64,000 nucleotides of DNA, from NCBI GenBank assembly GCA_963825175.1, contig CAWGSA010000002.1, forward strand, positions 992,001 through 1,056,000. Reading direction: 5' to 3'. The notes beneath the pieces were generated by a model. The model ran no database searches. It had not been told where the DNA came from and saw only the letters and a list, made by a program, of their open reading frames with translations. The position numbers and the translations under genes were made by a program. Numbering within the stretch: the first letter of the stretch is position 1; each line of letters begins with the position of its first letter. Shown in pieces: positions 16,246-24,753 of the stretch. Source of the stretch: DATFTF01 sp963825175 (GTDB taxonomy: Bacteria > Acidobacteriota > Thermoanaerobaculia > UBA5066 > Gp7-AA6).

Positions 16246-16744
16246 AGCTGTTGCGTCGACCGCCGGAGCAGCCATCAAGATCCCCGTCGTACCACCGCCA
16301 CCGGCGCACGCGGAAGGGCCATCCCTGACTCTTCTCGTCGCAACGTCTCTGTCTGTCGTGTTGGGTTTGCTGGGCGCGCTCCACGTGTTCTGGGCGCTGG
16401 GCGGGCAGCTGGGCGTCGGGCTGGCGATTCCCGAAGTCGACGGCCGGCGTGCGTTCAGCCCTTCGGCAGCAGCCACGTTCGTCGTCGCCTTCGCTCTCTT
16501 TGCGGCGTCGGTCATCGCTCTCGGCCGCGCGGGTGTCTTGCGCTCACTCGTGCCGGCCAGGCTTTTCAAATGGCCGGTCATCCTCATGGGACTCGTCTTT
16601 CTCGGCCGGGCCGTCGGAGAATTCAGGTTGATGGGCTTTTTCAAACGCGTCCGAGGCACCTCCTTCGCGCGCTGGGATACCTGGCTCTTTTCCCCGCTCT
16701 GCCTGGGTCTCTCGCTCGCGTCACTTTGGCTGGCGTTCCCGTAG
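16172..16744 (+). CDS. DUF3995-family membrane protein
   Basis: The C-terminal 140 residues carry four hydrophobic segments with LGLLGALHVFWALGG and LFLGRAVGEFRLMGFFK, the typical DUF3995 pattern. ATG 16172 overlaps the MOSC gene by 74 bases and gives an odd polar N-terminus. A start nearer 16290 would fit the family better, but no ATG, GTG or TTG occurs there, so the 5' end is uncertain. Function unknown. Confidence 0.65.
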   Translation: MVRSRTSASWQSDSPYFSARHRRCEAVASTAGAAIKIPVVPPPPAHAEGPSLTLLVATSLSVVLGLLGALHVFWALGGQLGVGLAIPEVDGRRAFSPSAAATFVVAFALFAASVIALGRAGVLRSLVPARLFKWPVILMGLVFLGRAVGEFRLMGFFKRVRGTSFARWDTWLFSPLCLGLSLASLWLAFP

Positions 16745-16763
16745 CCGGAGCGGACCGAACACC

Positions 16764-17213
16764 GTGAAGCAGTCGATCGGCCTGGTGGCGCTCGTCGTGC
16801 GCGAATACGATGAGGCTCTCGACTTCTTTGTGGGAACGCTCGGCTTCCGTCTGGTCGAAGACATTCCCGTTCCAGAGCAAGCCAAGCGTTGGGTGACGGT
16901 CGCGCCGCCGGGATCGAAGCAACCGCGACTTCTTCTCGCGCGCGCCGTCGGCGCCGAGCAGTCGGCACGAATCGGAAATCAAACCGGCGGCCGGGTGTTC
17001 CTGTTCCTTGTCACGGACGACTTCTGGCGCGACTTCTCACTCCTACAGAGCCAAAGGCGTGGTCTTCGTCCGGGAGCCAAAGGAGGAGAGCTACGGCACC
17101 GTCGCTGTCTTCCAGGATCTCTATGGCAACCTCTGGGACCTGTTCCAACCCAAGAGCGAGTGTCCCAAGACACGTTCCCGCTGCGGAGGGTACGCCGACG
17201 GCTGGTACGATGA
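16764..17213 (+). pseudogene. VOC-family protein with a frameshift
   Basis: GTG 16764 begins SIGLVALVVREYDEALDFFV, an excellent VOC N-terminus, and runs to FLFLVTDDFWRDF at about 17035. The expected continuation (SYRAKGVVFVREPKEESYG, then VFQDLYGNLWDLFQPK) is in the next frame. Removing one T at about 17036 would rejoin the two. The frame-1 product ends in unrelated residues at 17213. Either a one-base assembly error or a recent inactivation. Confidence 0.7.
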
Positions 17214-17263
17214 CGGCTCCATCGAAAGGACGGCCGTTTGTTCGAGGCGAGGCTGGACGAACG

Positions 17264-17893
17264 ATGAGGCGGCCCGAGCCATTGGCGCCGCGATTGCCGC
17301 TCGGTCCGAGGCCGCTGCGCCGCGCCAAGGCTGCGCGGCGTCTGCTGATGGGCGCGCTCGCCCTGTGGCTCCCCGTCGTCGATCGGCGCGATTGTGTCGC
17401 GCAGGAGCTGCCGTCGGCGCCGGCGGGCTTCTCCTGGCAGCGGCTCTCCGAGATGAAAGGAGCCGTCCTGCTGCCGGCATCCTGGCGGCACAAATGCTGC
17501 CAGGGCGACATGGGTTGGTTGTCGACCGAGACGGAGACGGGAGTTTCGGATCCGGCCAAGTTCTCCCTGCATGTCATCCGGTCCGCTCGTGCCCGATCGC
17601 GCCAGGAGGCCGAGAAGGTGGCGTCGCAGTATCTGGCCGGCCTCTCCGGCTCTTTGAAGGCCCTGAAGACCTGGGACTCAACGCACGGACCGTTCGTGGG
17701 GAGGGCCGGGTTCTACGCCGAAGTGCAGGGACAGGCGTCCTCGCGGCGCAACGCCTTCATCCAGGTTCTGGTGAGCCCGAACACGAGCACGCTGTGCATC
17801 GTCATCTTCGACGCTCCCAGCGGCCAATGGGACGAGAAATGGAAGCTGGGCCAGGTCATCGCCGACACGTTCGTGCTCGAAGATGAGATATGA
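17264..17893 (+). CDS. Putative exported protein, unknown
   Basis: A 209-residue protein from ATG 17264 with a basic N-terminus, a hydrophobic stretch LLMGALALWLPVV (about residues 26-40) and a globular remainder with alternating strands (FSLHVIRSARARSRQEAEKV; AFIQVLVSPNTSTLCIVIF). No family recognised. Its end overlaps by 11 bases the start of the lipoprotein gene at 17883, suggesting translational coupling. Confidence 0.55.
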   Translation: MRRPEPLAPRLPLGPRPLRRAKAARRLLMGALALWLPVVDRRDCVAQELPSAPAGFSWQRLSEMKGAVLLPASWRHKCCQGDMGWLSTETETGVSDPAKFSLHVIRSARARSRQEAEKVASQYLAGLSGSLKALKTWDSTHGPFVGRAGFYAEVQGQASSRRNAFIQVLVSPNTSTLCIVIFDAPSGQWDEKWKLGQVIADTFVLEDEI

Positions 17894-18395
17894 GGGCGCG
17901 GCCCGGCCGCGGCCGCGAACGCCGCGATCGCCGCTGGGGCCGTCGCCGCTCAGCCGTCAACCGTTCGCTTGCCGGGCGGTTCCACTGCTGGCGATCTGTC
18001 TCGTCGGCCTCGGCTGCTCCGAGCGCCTCACGCCCGCCCGCGCGGGAACCATCATTCGCCATTCGAAGGCCTTCCTGTCCGGCGTCCCGGAGACTCAGCC
18101 GGTATTTGACGGGGTGTCGGCGCTGCTCAGCGAATCCGGCGGCTCGCCGCCGGAGGGCAAGGAAGGCGATGCGTACATCGCGCAGTTTTCGTATCACTGG
18201 CCGGCCCGACCGAGCTCGAGTGGAGCGACTCAGCCTTTCCTGGAGCTGACGGCGAAGATCTTCCTGCGCCGCGCGGGAAACGGCTGGGCGGTCGACGACG
18301 ACCGATCGAGGACGTTGGTTCCTTCCTGGCCGCAATTGCCGAGGACACCCGGTCTCTCCTGGCCGGGAGAGGAAGGTCTTCAGGAACGTCGGTAG
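17883..18395 (+). CDS. Putative lipoprotein whose N-terminus is encoded by a ghost attC site
   Basis: A 170-residue protein from ATG 17883. A lipobox (LLAICLVGLGC, Cys at about 45) follows a long Arg/Pro-rich leader. That leader is encoded by 17905-17969, which aligns with the array attC consensus. The mature part shows no known domain. An alternative is that translation begins elsewhere and the leader is not made; no start codon lies between the attC remnant and the lipobox. Confidence 0.5.
   Translation: MRYEGAARPRPRTPRSPLGPSPLSRQPFACRAVPLLAICLVGLGCSERLTPARAGTIIRHSKAFLSGVPETQPVFDGVSALLSESGGSPPEGKEGDAYIAQFSYHWPARPSSSGATQPFLELTAKIFLRRAGNGWAVDDDRSRTLVPSWPQLPRTPGLSWPGEEGLQERR
17905..17969 (+). 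repeat. Ghost attC site
   Basis: CCGCGGCCGCGAACGCCG, then GCCGTCGCCGCTCAGCCG and CAACCGTTCGC follow the order and spacing of the array attC sites, closest to site 6 (GCCAACCGTTCGGC). The R' core is GTTCGCT (17963-17969); the R'' core is lost. Confidence 0.6.
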
Positions 18396-18410
18396 ACCTG
18401 CGCAGCCTGC

Positions 18411-18474
18411 TCCGGGGCCGCGGCGGGCGCCGTCGTCGGCGCCGCCATCGTTGCCGAGCCGCAAGAGGTTGGTC
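18411..18474 (+). repeat. Ghost attC site
   Basis: GGGCGCCGTCGTCGGC, GCCGCCATCGTTGCCGAGCC and GCAAGAGGTTGGTC align with the attC right half. The R' core is changed to GTTGGTC (18468-18474). It follows the lipoprotein stop by 16 bases, the position expected of a cassette attC. Confidence 0.55.
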
Positions 18475-18570
18475 GGGGGAAGGTGCCGTGTCCGGCCGGT
18501 CGAGCGACGCGACGCGGCGGCCTGACTGCGTCTGCGCGAAGCCCTTGGCCCGACGGTCCGGAAGGCGAGC

Positions 18571-19194
18571 ATGGCCAGTTTCAGACGACGCCGGGATCGA
18601 GCCGGAATCGCGCCGGAGGATTTCGCCATACCCGATCCCGAGATGAGTAGAATCCCGCCGTTGCCGAAGGACCGAGAGGCCGCCAACCGCGACTTGACCG
18701 AGACCCTCGTGGCCGCCTGGCGGACCAGTCATCGGGTCACCGTCTTCCTGGTCCGGCACATCCCCGATTCGATCTGGACAGCGCCGATCCCGGGAGTTCC
18801 GCGAAAGACGGTCTCGATGCTCGCGGGCCACCTCCACAACAGCCGGTGCATGTGGTTGAAGACCCTGGGCCGGCCTTATGGGATCCCGGTTCCGGCTGCG
18901 GTGGACCGGAGGAAGGTGAGCCGCCGCGGGCTGATCGCCGCGCTCAACAGGAGCAGCCGGGGCATCGAAGCGCTCTTGAGACTGGGCGTTCGCTGCGGCG
19001 GCAAGGTGCCTTCCAGTCCGGCTTACGTGTGGCGGAATCTGCCACTGGACGTGGGACACGTCCTCACCTACCTTGCGGTCCACGAGGGACATCACCGCGG
19101 CCAGATCGTCCTGGCGGCGAGGCAGCTCGGCTCCCGCCTGCCCGGGGCGGTGATCGGCGGCTTGTGGCAGTGGACGAAACGTGCCGCCGAGTAG
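18571..19194 (+). CDS. DinB-family protein
   Basis: A 207-residue protein. DinB hallmarks are the first His in SMLAGHLHNSRCMWLK and the later pair in LAVHEGHHRGQIVLAAR, which bind a metal in the fold. GGAAGG lies before ATG 18571. An internal ATG (18643) would give 183 residues, nearer the family norm, so the first 24 residues are uncertain. Function unknown; related proteins are thiol S-transferases. Confidence 0.78.
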   Translation: MASFRRRRDRAGIAPEDFAIPDPEMSRIPPLPKDREAANRDLTETLVAAWRTSHRVTVFLVRHIPDSIWTAPIPGVPRKTVSMLAGHLHNSRCMWLKTLGRPYGIPVPAAVDRRKVSRRGLIAALNRSSRGIEALLRLGVRCGGKVPSSPAYVWRNLPLDVGHVLTYLAVHEGHHRGQIVLAARQLGSRLPGAVIGGLWQWTKRAAE

Positions 19195-19253
19195 AAGTTT
19201 AGGACTTGCGGTGTCAGGACAGGCTGACACGAGGGAGGACTCCCAGTGACAGA

Positions 19254-19379
19254 CACAGGGGCGGCTCCCCGGGCCGGCATCGAGATCAAGTCTTCCGGAA
19301 ACAAAAGCCCTACGGCGACTGGGAATTCGAGGTACGCGATCCAAACGGCTACCTCCTCGTGTTCGGGGGAGAGGAGTGA
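19254..19379 (+). pseudogene. C-terminal fragment of a VOC protein
   Basis: The frame ending at TGA 19379 reads QVFRKQKPYGDWEFEVRDPN and then GYLLVFGGEE, a typical VOC C-terminus. No start or upstream half is present. It begins abruptly soon after the DinB gene, consistent with a deletion junction. Confidence 0.6.
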
Positions 19380-19430
19380 TCGCCGCTGATCGAGGCCGAT
19401 AGCCGGCCGGGGCGTGAGACGATCACGCCT

Positions 19431-20210
19431 GTGACGGGCAATTCCGGAGGGCGATCTCCCGATGCCATTCCCGGCGGATGGAAGATGGCCGTGCAGTCCC
19501 TGACGCGGCCCTACCCGGTGACTCTCTCCATGGTCGCGCTCCTTCTCCTCGTCCCTTTCTACATCTTCATCGCCGAGCTCATGTCCGGCCGCACGCTGCA
19601 CGCGCCGGTCCTGAGCTTGGACCGTTCCATACCCCTGCGGCCCGCCTGGGCGGTGGTCTACGGATCGCTCTATATCTTCGTGATCGTCGTGCCGGTCCTC
19701 GTCGTGCGCGAGGGGGAGCACATTCGCCGCACGTTTCGGGCGTACCTGATGGTGTGGATCATCGCCTATGCGTGCTTTCTGGTTTACCCGACCGTCGCCC
19801 CGCGCCCGGACGCGGTGATCGGAGAGGGATTCGCCGTGTGGAGCCTGCGGTTCCTCTACTCGGCCGATCCGCCGTACAACTGCTTCCCCTCGCTCCACGT
19901 CGCGCACTCGTTCGTGTCGGCCATGACCTGTTATCGTCTCCACCGCGGCGTGGGAGCCGTGGCGGCGCTCTGCGCCTCACTCATTGGTCTTTCCACCCTT
20001 TACACCAAGCAACACTACATTCTCGACGTCGCCGCCGGAACGCTGCTGGCCTGCGTGGCCTATGTCGTGTTCCTGCGGGGCTATCCCCGCGAGAAAGTCC
20101 CGGAGCTCGACCACCGTCTCGCACCGGTTCTCGCGGTGGGGGTCATCGGCTTCGTCGGCCTCGCGTTCGTGTGCTTCTGGGTGGCGTACCGGCGGGGCGT
20201 CATTCCGTAA
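19431..20210 (+). CDS. PAP2-family membrane phosphatase
   Basis: A 259-residue protein with six membrane helices and the PAP2 motifs in order: PSLHVAHS (central Ser-His) and KQHYILDVAAG (catalytic His and Asp). The first motif (KxxxxxxRP) is weak. Such enzymes remove phosphate from lipid or inositol phosphates at the outer face of the inner membrane. GTG 19431 was taken as start; ATG 19485 is possible and would shorten it by 18 residues. Substrate unknown. Confidence 0.8.
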   Translation: MTGNSGGRSPDAIPGGWKMAVQSLTRPYPVTLSMVALLLLVPFYIFIAELMSGRTLHAPVLSLDRSIPLRPAWAVVYGSLYIFVIVVPVLVVREGEHIRRTFRAYLMVWIIAYACFLVYPTVAPRPDAVIGEGFAVWSLRFLYSADPPYNCFPSLHVAHSFVSAMTCYRLHRGVGAVAALCASLIGLSTLYTKQHYILDVAAGTLLACVAYVVFLRGYPREKVPELDHRLAPVLAVGVIGFVGLAFVCFWVAYRRGVIP

Positions 20211-20244
20211 CGGGATCGGGGCTCTGCGGAACGGCCGTCGAACC

Positions 20245-20733
20245 CTACTTGGACAGCGACGGCTTGGGAGAGAGCATCGTCCGCGAGTACATGCCGAGCG
20301 GGTGGCCGGCTGGATCGACGATCACGGCAATGGCACCGGTGCCGTCCGGGAGATTGAAGGGAAATCCGGGCACGACCGTCCCTCCCAGGTCGCTCACCTT
20401 CTTGCAGCTGGCCTGGATGTCAGGCACCTGGACGTAGACGACGCCGTTGAATGGGCTGATCTTCCCGTCCGCAACGCGAAGGGTCCCGACAGCCTTGCCG
20501 CCGGCGACGATTTCGACAGCCTGGTCGGTGCCCTGCACAGGAGTGAACTGCCAGCCGAAGAGCTTTTCGTAGAATTCCTTCGATTGCGGAAGGCTGGTCG
20601 TCGTGATGTCGAACCAGGCGACGCGCCCCGTGCCGACATCCGGGGGTGGAGTCTTGTGGGTTGCTGCGCGGAGCTGGCCGGCCGCGAGCGTCAGGGCCAT
20701 GGTCGTCGCCAGGATCGCGTTACGCATCACCAT
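20245..20733 (-). CDS. Secreted VOC-family protein
   Basis: A 162-residue protein with a signal peptide (RNAILATTMALTLAAGQLRA) followed by a VOC domain: GRVAWFDITTTSLPQSKEFY, VVYVQVPDIQASCKKVSDLG and AVIVDPAGHPLGMYS. A second ATG lies at 20727. Export is unusual among VOC proteins, most of which are cytoplasmic, and suggests a periplasmic binding role. It runs against its neighbours on the minus strand. Confidence 0.75.
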   Translation of the reverse strand: MVMRNAILATTMALTLAAGQLRAATHKTPPPDVGTGRVAWFDITTTSLPQSKEFYEKLFGWQFTPVQGTDQAVEIVAGGKAVGTLRVADGKISPFNGVVYVQVPDIQASCKKVSDLGGTVVPGFPFNLPDGTGAIAVIVDPAGHPLGMYSRTMLSPKPSLSK

Positions 20734-20937
20734 CCTCCTGGTCGCAATGTGGGGGCGGATCGCATGCTACTACTCCTCCTCGAGTCGGCAAGAAGTCACC
20801 TTGGCAGACTGCGGGAGACCGCGACAGCGTGTGAATCGGAGGATCCGGTTTGCCCGGACACGCTGAGCGCGGGCTTGGCCACGAGAGGAGGACCGAGAAC
20901 AACTCGGCGGGTGACACATACCACTCATCTCGGGACG

Positions 20938-21245
20938 TGATTCTTCGCACGCTTCGCTGGACCCAGGCGCGCGAGTTCTATGAACGAGTCCTCGGCTTCA
21001 CATACAGCGCGGGCGACGTCGTCACGTGGAGGTTGCCGGGCGGTCTGCCCCATATCGGCATCGTCTCCCCGAACCGAACGGGGGCTCGCCCTCTCATCAT
21101 CCACAACATCGGCGCCGGCGCCATGGAAGACGATGTGTTGTTCACTGACCCGATCACCGGCCACTTCCGCTATCCCTCGGTGGCGCCGGATCCGCGGCTG
21201 TCGTGGACGCCGTCGGCCTCGCCGTCGAGCCGCGCGCCGCTCGGC
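20938..21245 (+). pseudogene. Chimeric remnant: VOC start joined to a DUF1287 C-terminus
   Basis: One frame reads RTLRWTQAREFYERVLGFTY, the first helix of a VOC protein, and passes without a stop into SAGDVVTWRLPGGLPHIGIV and LIIHNIGAGAMEDDVLFT, the conserved end of DUF1287. The frame then runs through the ghost attC at 21184-21245 and on to 21476. No credible start codon or ribosome site fits the VOC start. Best explained by a deletion that fused two cassette genes. Confidence 0.55.
21184..21245 (+). repeat. Ghost attC site
   Basis: CCGCGGCTGTCGTGGACGCC matches the left arm of site 1 (GCGGCTGCAGTGGACGCC). GTCGAGCCGCGCGCCGCTCGGC is the right arm, with R' altered to GCTCGGC (21239-21245). Confidence 0.7.
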
Positions 21246-21318
21246 GAGGCCGCTGATGAGCCCTTTTATGAGATTCTGTCGAGCGGCGCCTCACCCGTGG
21301 AGCTGGAGGAATTTCGAA

Positions 21319-21714
21319 ATGCCGAAATCAGACGCGCCGCGGACTCGGTTCGAGGGTGCCGTCCCGATTCTGAAGGTCGACGATATGTCGGTGAGCCTTC
21401 GGTACTATCTCGATGTGCTGGGATTCCAGAATGCGGAGTGGGGCAACGACGATTTCACGCACGTCAGGCGCGATGATGCCGGGATCTACCTTTGCCGAGG
21501 CGGCCAGGGAGAAGCCGGAACGTGGGTCTGGATCGGCGTTGAGGATGTCCAGGCTCTCTTCGAGGAGTATCAGGCCAGCGGTGCGAGGATTCAGCACGCC
21601 CCGCGGAATTACCGGTGGGCTTACGAGATGAGAGTGGAAGATCCGAACGGGCACGTCCTTCGTTTCGGATCGGAGCCGAGGGGAGACCTTCCGCTCACGG
21701 CCAGGAGTGAATAA
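21319..21714 (+). CDS. VOC-family protein
   Basis: A complete 131-residue VOC protein from ATG 21319 with TGGAGGA upstream. FEGAVPILKVDDMSVSLRYY opens the domain, GTWVWIGVEDVQALFEEYQA is the second beta-alpha unit, and MRVEDPNGHVLRFGSEPR closes it, with the metal-ligand-like Glu and His. Function unknown; similar genes often annotate as bleomycin-resistance-like. It sits directly behind a ghost attC. Confidence 0.8.
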   Translation: MPKSDAPRTRFEGAVPILKVDDMSVSLRYYLDVLGFQNAEWGNDDFTHVRRDDAGIYLCRGGQGEAGTWVWIGVEDVQALFEEYQASGARIQHAPRNYRWAYEMRVEDPNGHVLRFGSEPRGDLPLTARSE

Positions 21715-21830
21715 TTCTGGAAGGCGCGTGGAATGCCGGTGACGGCGGCGGCTCCCGCCACTCTTCACGCTCGACGCCGCCTCGTGGCGATTCGGTTTGC
21801 GGTGGAACATCCAAACGAGGTTTTCGACAA

Positions 21831-22313
21831 ATGGTCAAGAGAAAAGTCCTCCCGCCACTCCTTCTCCTGTTCGCGCCGGCCCTTCGAGCCGCTCCCGACC
21901 CGACGATCCTGACGATCTGGCCGGGCTACACGGTCGGGCTGCCCGCGGGCCACTGCGTGCAAGTCTCGAGAGGTCCGGATTTCACGGTCCTGTATTTCCG
22001 GGACGAGCGCGCGCCCAAGTCACCCATCCTCGTCGGCGTCTATACGGGCCACAACCCGAGGGACCCCGAGTGCGCCAAGTCGACCGCCCGGCAGTGGACC
22101 GCCAACGGCCTCTCCTTCAAGTCAGTCCGCAATGCGGAGGGATGCGCGGAGTTCGCCGTCGAGGATTTGAAGAAGCCGGAACGGGGATCTCTCCACATGT
22201 GGTTCGGGCCTGGAGCGAAGGATCATTCCGACCTGGCCGAAGGTGTGGTCGCCTCGGTGCACCCGGCGCCCTTGCCGATCGAGCATCCTTCGGAGCTCTC
22301 GGCCTGCAAGTAA
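21831..22313 (+). CDS. Putative periplasmic protein, unknown
   Basis: A 160-residue protein with a clear signal peptide (VKRKVLPPLLLLFAPALRA). The mature part contains three Cys (HCVQVS, DPECAK, AEGCAEF) and a C-terminal Cys two residues before the end (SACK), which may form disulfides. No family recognised. Confidence 0.6.
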   Translation: MVKRKVLPPLLLLFAPALRAAPDPTILTIWPGYTVGLPAGHCVQVSRGPDFTVLYFRDERAPKSPILVGVYTGHNPRDPECAKSTARQWTANGLSFKSVRNAEGCAEFAVEDLKKPERGSLHMWFGPGAKDHSDLAEGVVASVHPAPLPIEHPSELSACK

Positions 22314-22353
22314 GGGGATCGCTCGCGGCAATGGATGGGCCGGGAGGTGTTGG

Positions 22354-22989
22354 ATGAGCTCACGAGGATGTCGCCGGTTTCCAAGCCCTCGTCCCGAGGC
22401 TGAGCCGCTCGGCGGATCGACCGGCAGGCGATGCCCGAGTGCCCCGCCCCTGATCTTCCAGTCCGGGCGGCGCGTCGCCGTCGCGGCGATGGCGGTCGCG
22501 ATCCTCTTGGCCCCGTCTCCGAGGGCGGCGTTCGCGCAGGACGATTTGATGTCGCGACTGAGCGCTGCCGGGTTCAAGCCCCAGGGCGACGGGACCTATG
22601 TGTGGAGTAAAGGGCCCGTGGCCCTGCACCTCGTTCCAGGGTTGCCGCTCAGACGCGCGGCAGCTCTGGAGGTCGGGGTGAGGACCCTCAAGGAAACGAC
22701 GAGCGCGTTTCTCGACCTCACGACCCCCGAGATGGTCCACCTGGCGGTGGAAACGCTTCGAGGACCCGAGGCCTCGCTCGCGTTCGAGTACGTGGCCCAG
22801 GGGTCGGCGGCGAAGCCTACCGCCCTTCGGGACGCGCTGATCCATTGGGCCGAGACGGCTAACTGGCCGACGATCGGCGAGAAATCCAAGCCGGTCCAGC
22901 TCGAGGGGTTTGAGGGATGGCTCGTCATGGGCTTCCGGAGCTTCAAGCCGACGACGCAGATCGAATTCGGTATCGGGCGCCCCTTGTGA
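22354..22989 (+). CDS. Putative exported protein, unknown
   Basis: A 211-residue protein from ATG 22354. A hydrophobic signal-like segment (VAVAAMAVAILLAPSPRAAF) follows 40 polar residues, so the true start may lie later, although no better ribosome site is visible. The mature domain shows no recognised motif. A short piece inside its 5' end (GGCTGAGCCGCTCGGCGG, 22397-22414) resembles a collapsed attC right arm. Confidence 0.5.
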   Translation: MSSRGCRRFPSPRPEAEPLGGSTGRRCPSAPPLIFQSGRRVAVAAMAVAILLAPSPRAAFAQDDLMSRLSAAGFKPQGDGTYVWSKGPVALHLVPGLPLRRAAALEVGVRTLKETTSAFLDLTTPEMVHLAVETLRGPEASLAFEYVAQGSAAKPTALRDALIHWAETANWPTIGEKSKPVQLEGFEGWLVMGFRSFKPTTQIEFGIGRPL

Positions 22990-23041
22990 GCCGTCTGGAG
23001 CTCTGCGAAGCGGCTGCGGTTCGTCGGCACAGGGGGTTGGC

Positions 23042-23467
23042 TTGACCGCGCTCGTGACCTACCGCGGGGCGGTCTACCCCTCGCAATGCGACCACATGGG
23101 GCACATGAACGTGATGTGGTACGTGTCCAAGTTCGACGAAGCGACGTGGCAGCTCTTTTCGGCCGTCGGGCTCACGCCATCGCGCCTGCGTACCGAGCGT
23201 CTGGGGATGGCCGGTGTCGAGCAACACATCGAATACAAGCGTGAGCTGTACGCGGGGGATGTCGTCACCGTCCGCTCCTCCATTCTGGAAGTCAAGGAGA
23301 GGGTCCTGCGGTTTGCCCACGAGATGATGAACGACGAAACGGGAGAGATCGCCGCGAGGACGGTTCTCGTCGCCGTCCATCTGGATGTCGCCGCGCGCCG
23401 GGCGCGCGCTCTTCCGGACGACGTTCGAAGTCGCGCTTCCGCTCTGATCGAAGCGCGGCAGTCCTGA
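23042..23467 (+). CDS. Acyl-CoA thioesterase, hotdog fold
   Basis: A 141-residue single hotdog-domain protein of the 4HBT/YbgC type. YPSQCDHMGHMNVMWYVSKF holds the catalytic Asp and the following His-rich turn. KRELYAGDVVTVRSSILEVK is the next strand pair. Such enzymes hydrolyse short acyl-CoA or aroyl-CoA in the cytoplasm. The start is TTG 23042 after AGGGGG; GTG 23054 is an alternative. Confidence 0.82.
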   Translation: MTALVTYRGAVYPSQCDHMGHMNVMWYVSKFDEATWQLFSAVGLTPSRLRTERLGMAGVEQHIEYKRELYAGDVVTVRSSILEVKERVLRFAHEMMNDETGEIAARTVLVAVHLDVAARRARALPDDVRSRASALIEARQS

Positions 23468-23516
23468 TCGCAAGCGTTCGATGCTTCTCGACGCCTGGCG
23501 ATGAACGATCCGTCCG

Positions 23517-24143
23517 ATGGCGCTTCAGAATCGCGTTGACCCCTATGGACGGCTGCACGCGGTCGGCGCGCGCGGGACGCTCATGGGCAATCGAGGCGTC
23601 CTGCACGACCCGGCCAAACAGATCGTCGCGGCATGGCGATCGCGGCGCTGGATCACGTGCGTCTTGAGCTTCAAGGGCAAGCGACGCGAGGTGTTTGCGC
23701 CGCGCCGGTATAGCGAGTTGTTCTTTCTCGACGAGGCGACGTCGCTCGCGGCCGGCCATCGGCCTTGCGCGGAGTGCCGAAGAAACCGATACAACGAGTT
23801 CCGTGCAGCCTGGGCCGAGGGCCGCGGAACCCCTGCCGCGATGGGCGTCGCGAGCGCCGACGAAATGGATCGGGTTCTGCACTCGGAGCGCGTCGGCCGG
23901 GGCGGGGCGAAGAGGATCTATGAGGCGGCGCTGATAGGCTTGCCCGCGGGAACCATGATCGAACATCAGGGACGCCCCTTCTTGCTTTGGGAAGGCCGGT
24001 TGCGTCCCTGGAGCTTCGCCGGGTACGGACCTCCCAGGGACGTTCTGCCGGCTCAGATGGTCAAGGTCCTCACTCCGGAATCGATCGTTGGGGCCTTGCG
24101 CTCCGGATTCGCCTCGCAGGTGCATGTCAGCGGGTCGCTCTGA
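23517..24143 (+). CDS. Conserved protein, unknown; possible Cys pair
   Basis: A 208-residue protein whose central part reads RYSELFFLDEATSLAAGHRP and then CAECRRNRY, a two-Cys motif that resembles metal-binding sites of Ada-like domains. The rest is not recognised. It ends immediately before the YjbR gene (stop 24143, next ATG 24144), so the two are probably cotranscribed. Confidence 0.6.
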   Translation: MALQNRVDPYGRLHAVGARGTLMGNRGVLHDPAKQIVAAWRSRRWITCVLSFKGKRREVFAPRRYSELFFLDEATSLAAGHRPCAECRRNRYNEFRAAWAEGRGTPAAMGVASADEMDRVLHSERVGRGGAKRIYEAALIGLPAGTMIEHQGRPFLLWEGRLRPWSFAGYGPPRDVLPAQMVKVLTPESIVGALRSGFASQVHVSGSL

Positions 24144-24593
24144 ATGGCTTCACCGAGCGCACTGCGTCGAATTTCCGATCCCGCGGCGTGGCTTCGCCGG
24201 CTCGCTCTGTCCCTGCCGGGTACGACCGAGGCCCGGTCCTGGGGGCACCCGAACTTCCGCGCGGCCGGGCGCACGTTCGCCGTGTTCGAAATCTACAAGC
24301 GCCGACCCTGCATCGCCCTCAGCGCCCGGCCCGAGGAGCAGGACTTCCTCGTGCGTCATTTCGGATTCTTCAGGACGCCCTACATCGGGCACCGGGGCTG
24401 GGTGAGCGTGTGGGTCGACGAGCCGGCGCCGGTGCGTCTGATCGCCGACCTCGTGAAGGGAGCCCACCGTCGGCTGACCGAGCCCGCTGGCCGCGCCGGA
24501 CCCGTCCCCGGCACGAAGCGCGCAACGACTTCACCGCCCGCGGCGCGGCCTGCAAGGCCGCGTCCCGGTCGGACGAAGCGGAGGTCGGTTTAG
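24144..24593 (+). CDS. MmcQ/YjbR-family protein
   Basis: A 149-residue protein. The first 115 residues follow the MmcQ/YjbR (CyaY-like fold) pattern: LALSLPGTTEARSWGHPNFR, TFAVFEIYKRRPCIALSARP and HRGWVSVWVD. The last 35 residues are a Pro/Arg-rich basic tail. A DNA-binding role has been proposed for the family but is not established. Confidence 0.78.
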   Translation: MASPSALRRISDPAAWLRRLALSLPGTTEARSWGHPNFRAAGRTFAVFEIYKRRPCIALSARPEEQDFLVRHFGFFRTPYIGHRGWVSVWVDEPAPVRLIADLVKGAHRRLTEPAGRAGPVPGTKRATTSPPAARPARPRPGRTKRRSV

Positions 24594-24685
24594 CCGGGGC
24601 CGGGCACTTCCTCGGAGAGGCAACTCCTGGGGTCATCTTGCCGGGATCCCTGGAAGTCGACAGGCGAGTCCGGATCTCGGTGCAT

Positions 24686-24701
24686 ACAATATGTATATTG
24701 T
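24686..24701 (+). promoter_or_regulatory. AT-rich inverted repeat, candidate operator or promoter element
   Basis: ACAATAT-GT-ATATTGT is a 7-bp inverted repeat in an AT-rich island within GC-rich DNA, 53 bases before the esterase start. Together with the following TTATACC it could form promoter and operator for the 24754-26165 gene pair. Confidence 0.4.
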
Positions 24702-24753
24702 TATACCGATTGCGTCCTGATTCCGGTACCATCAAAGCAGTCGTGAGGAGACG

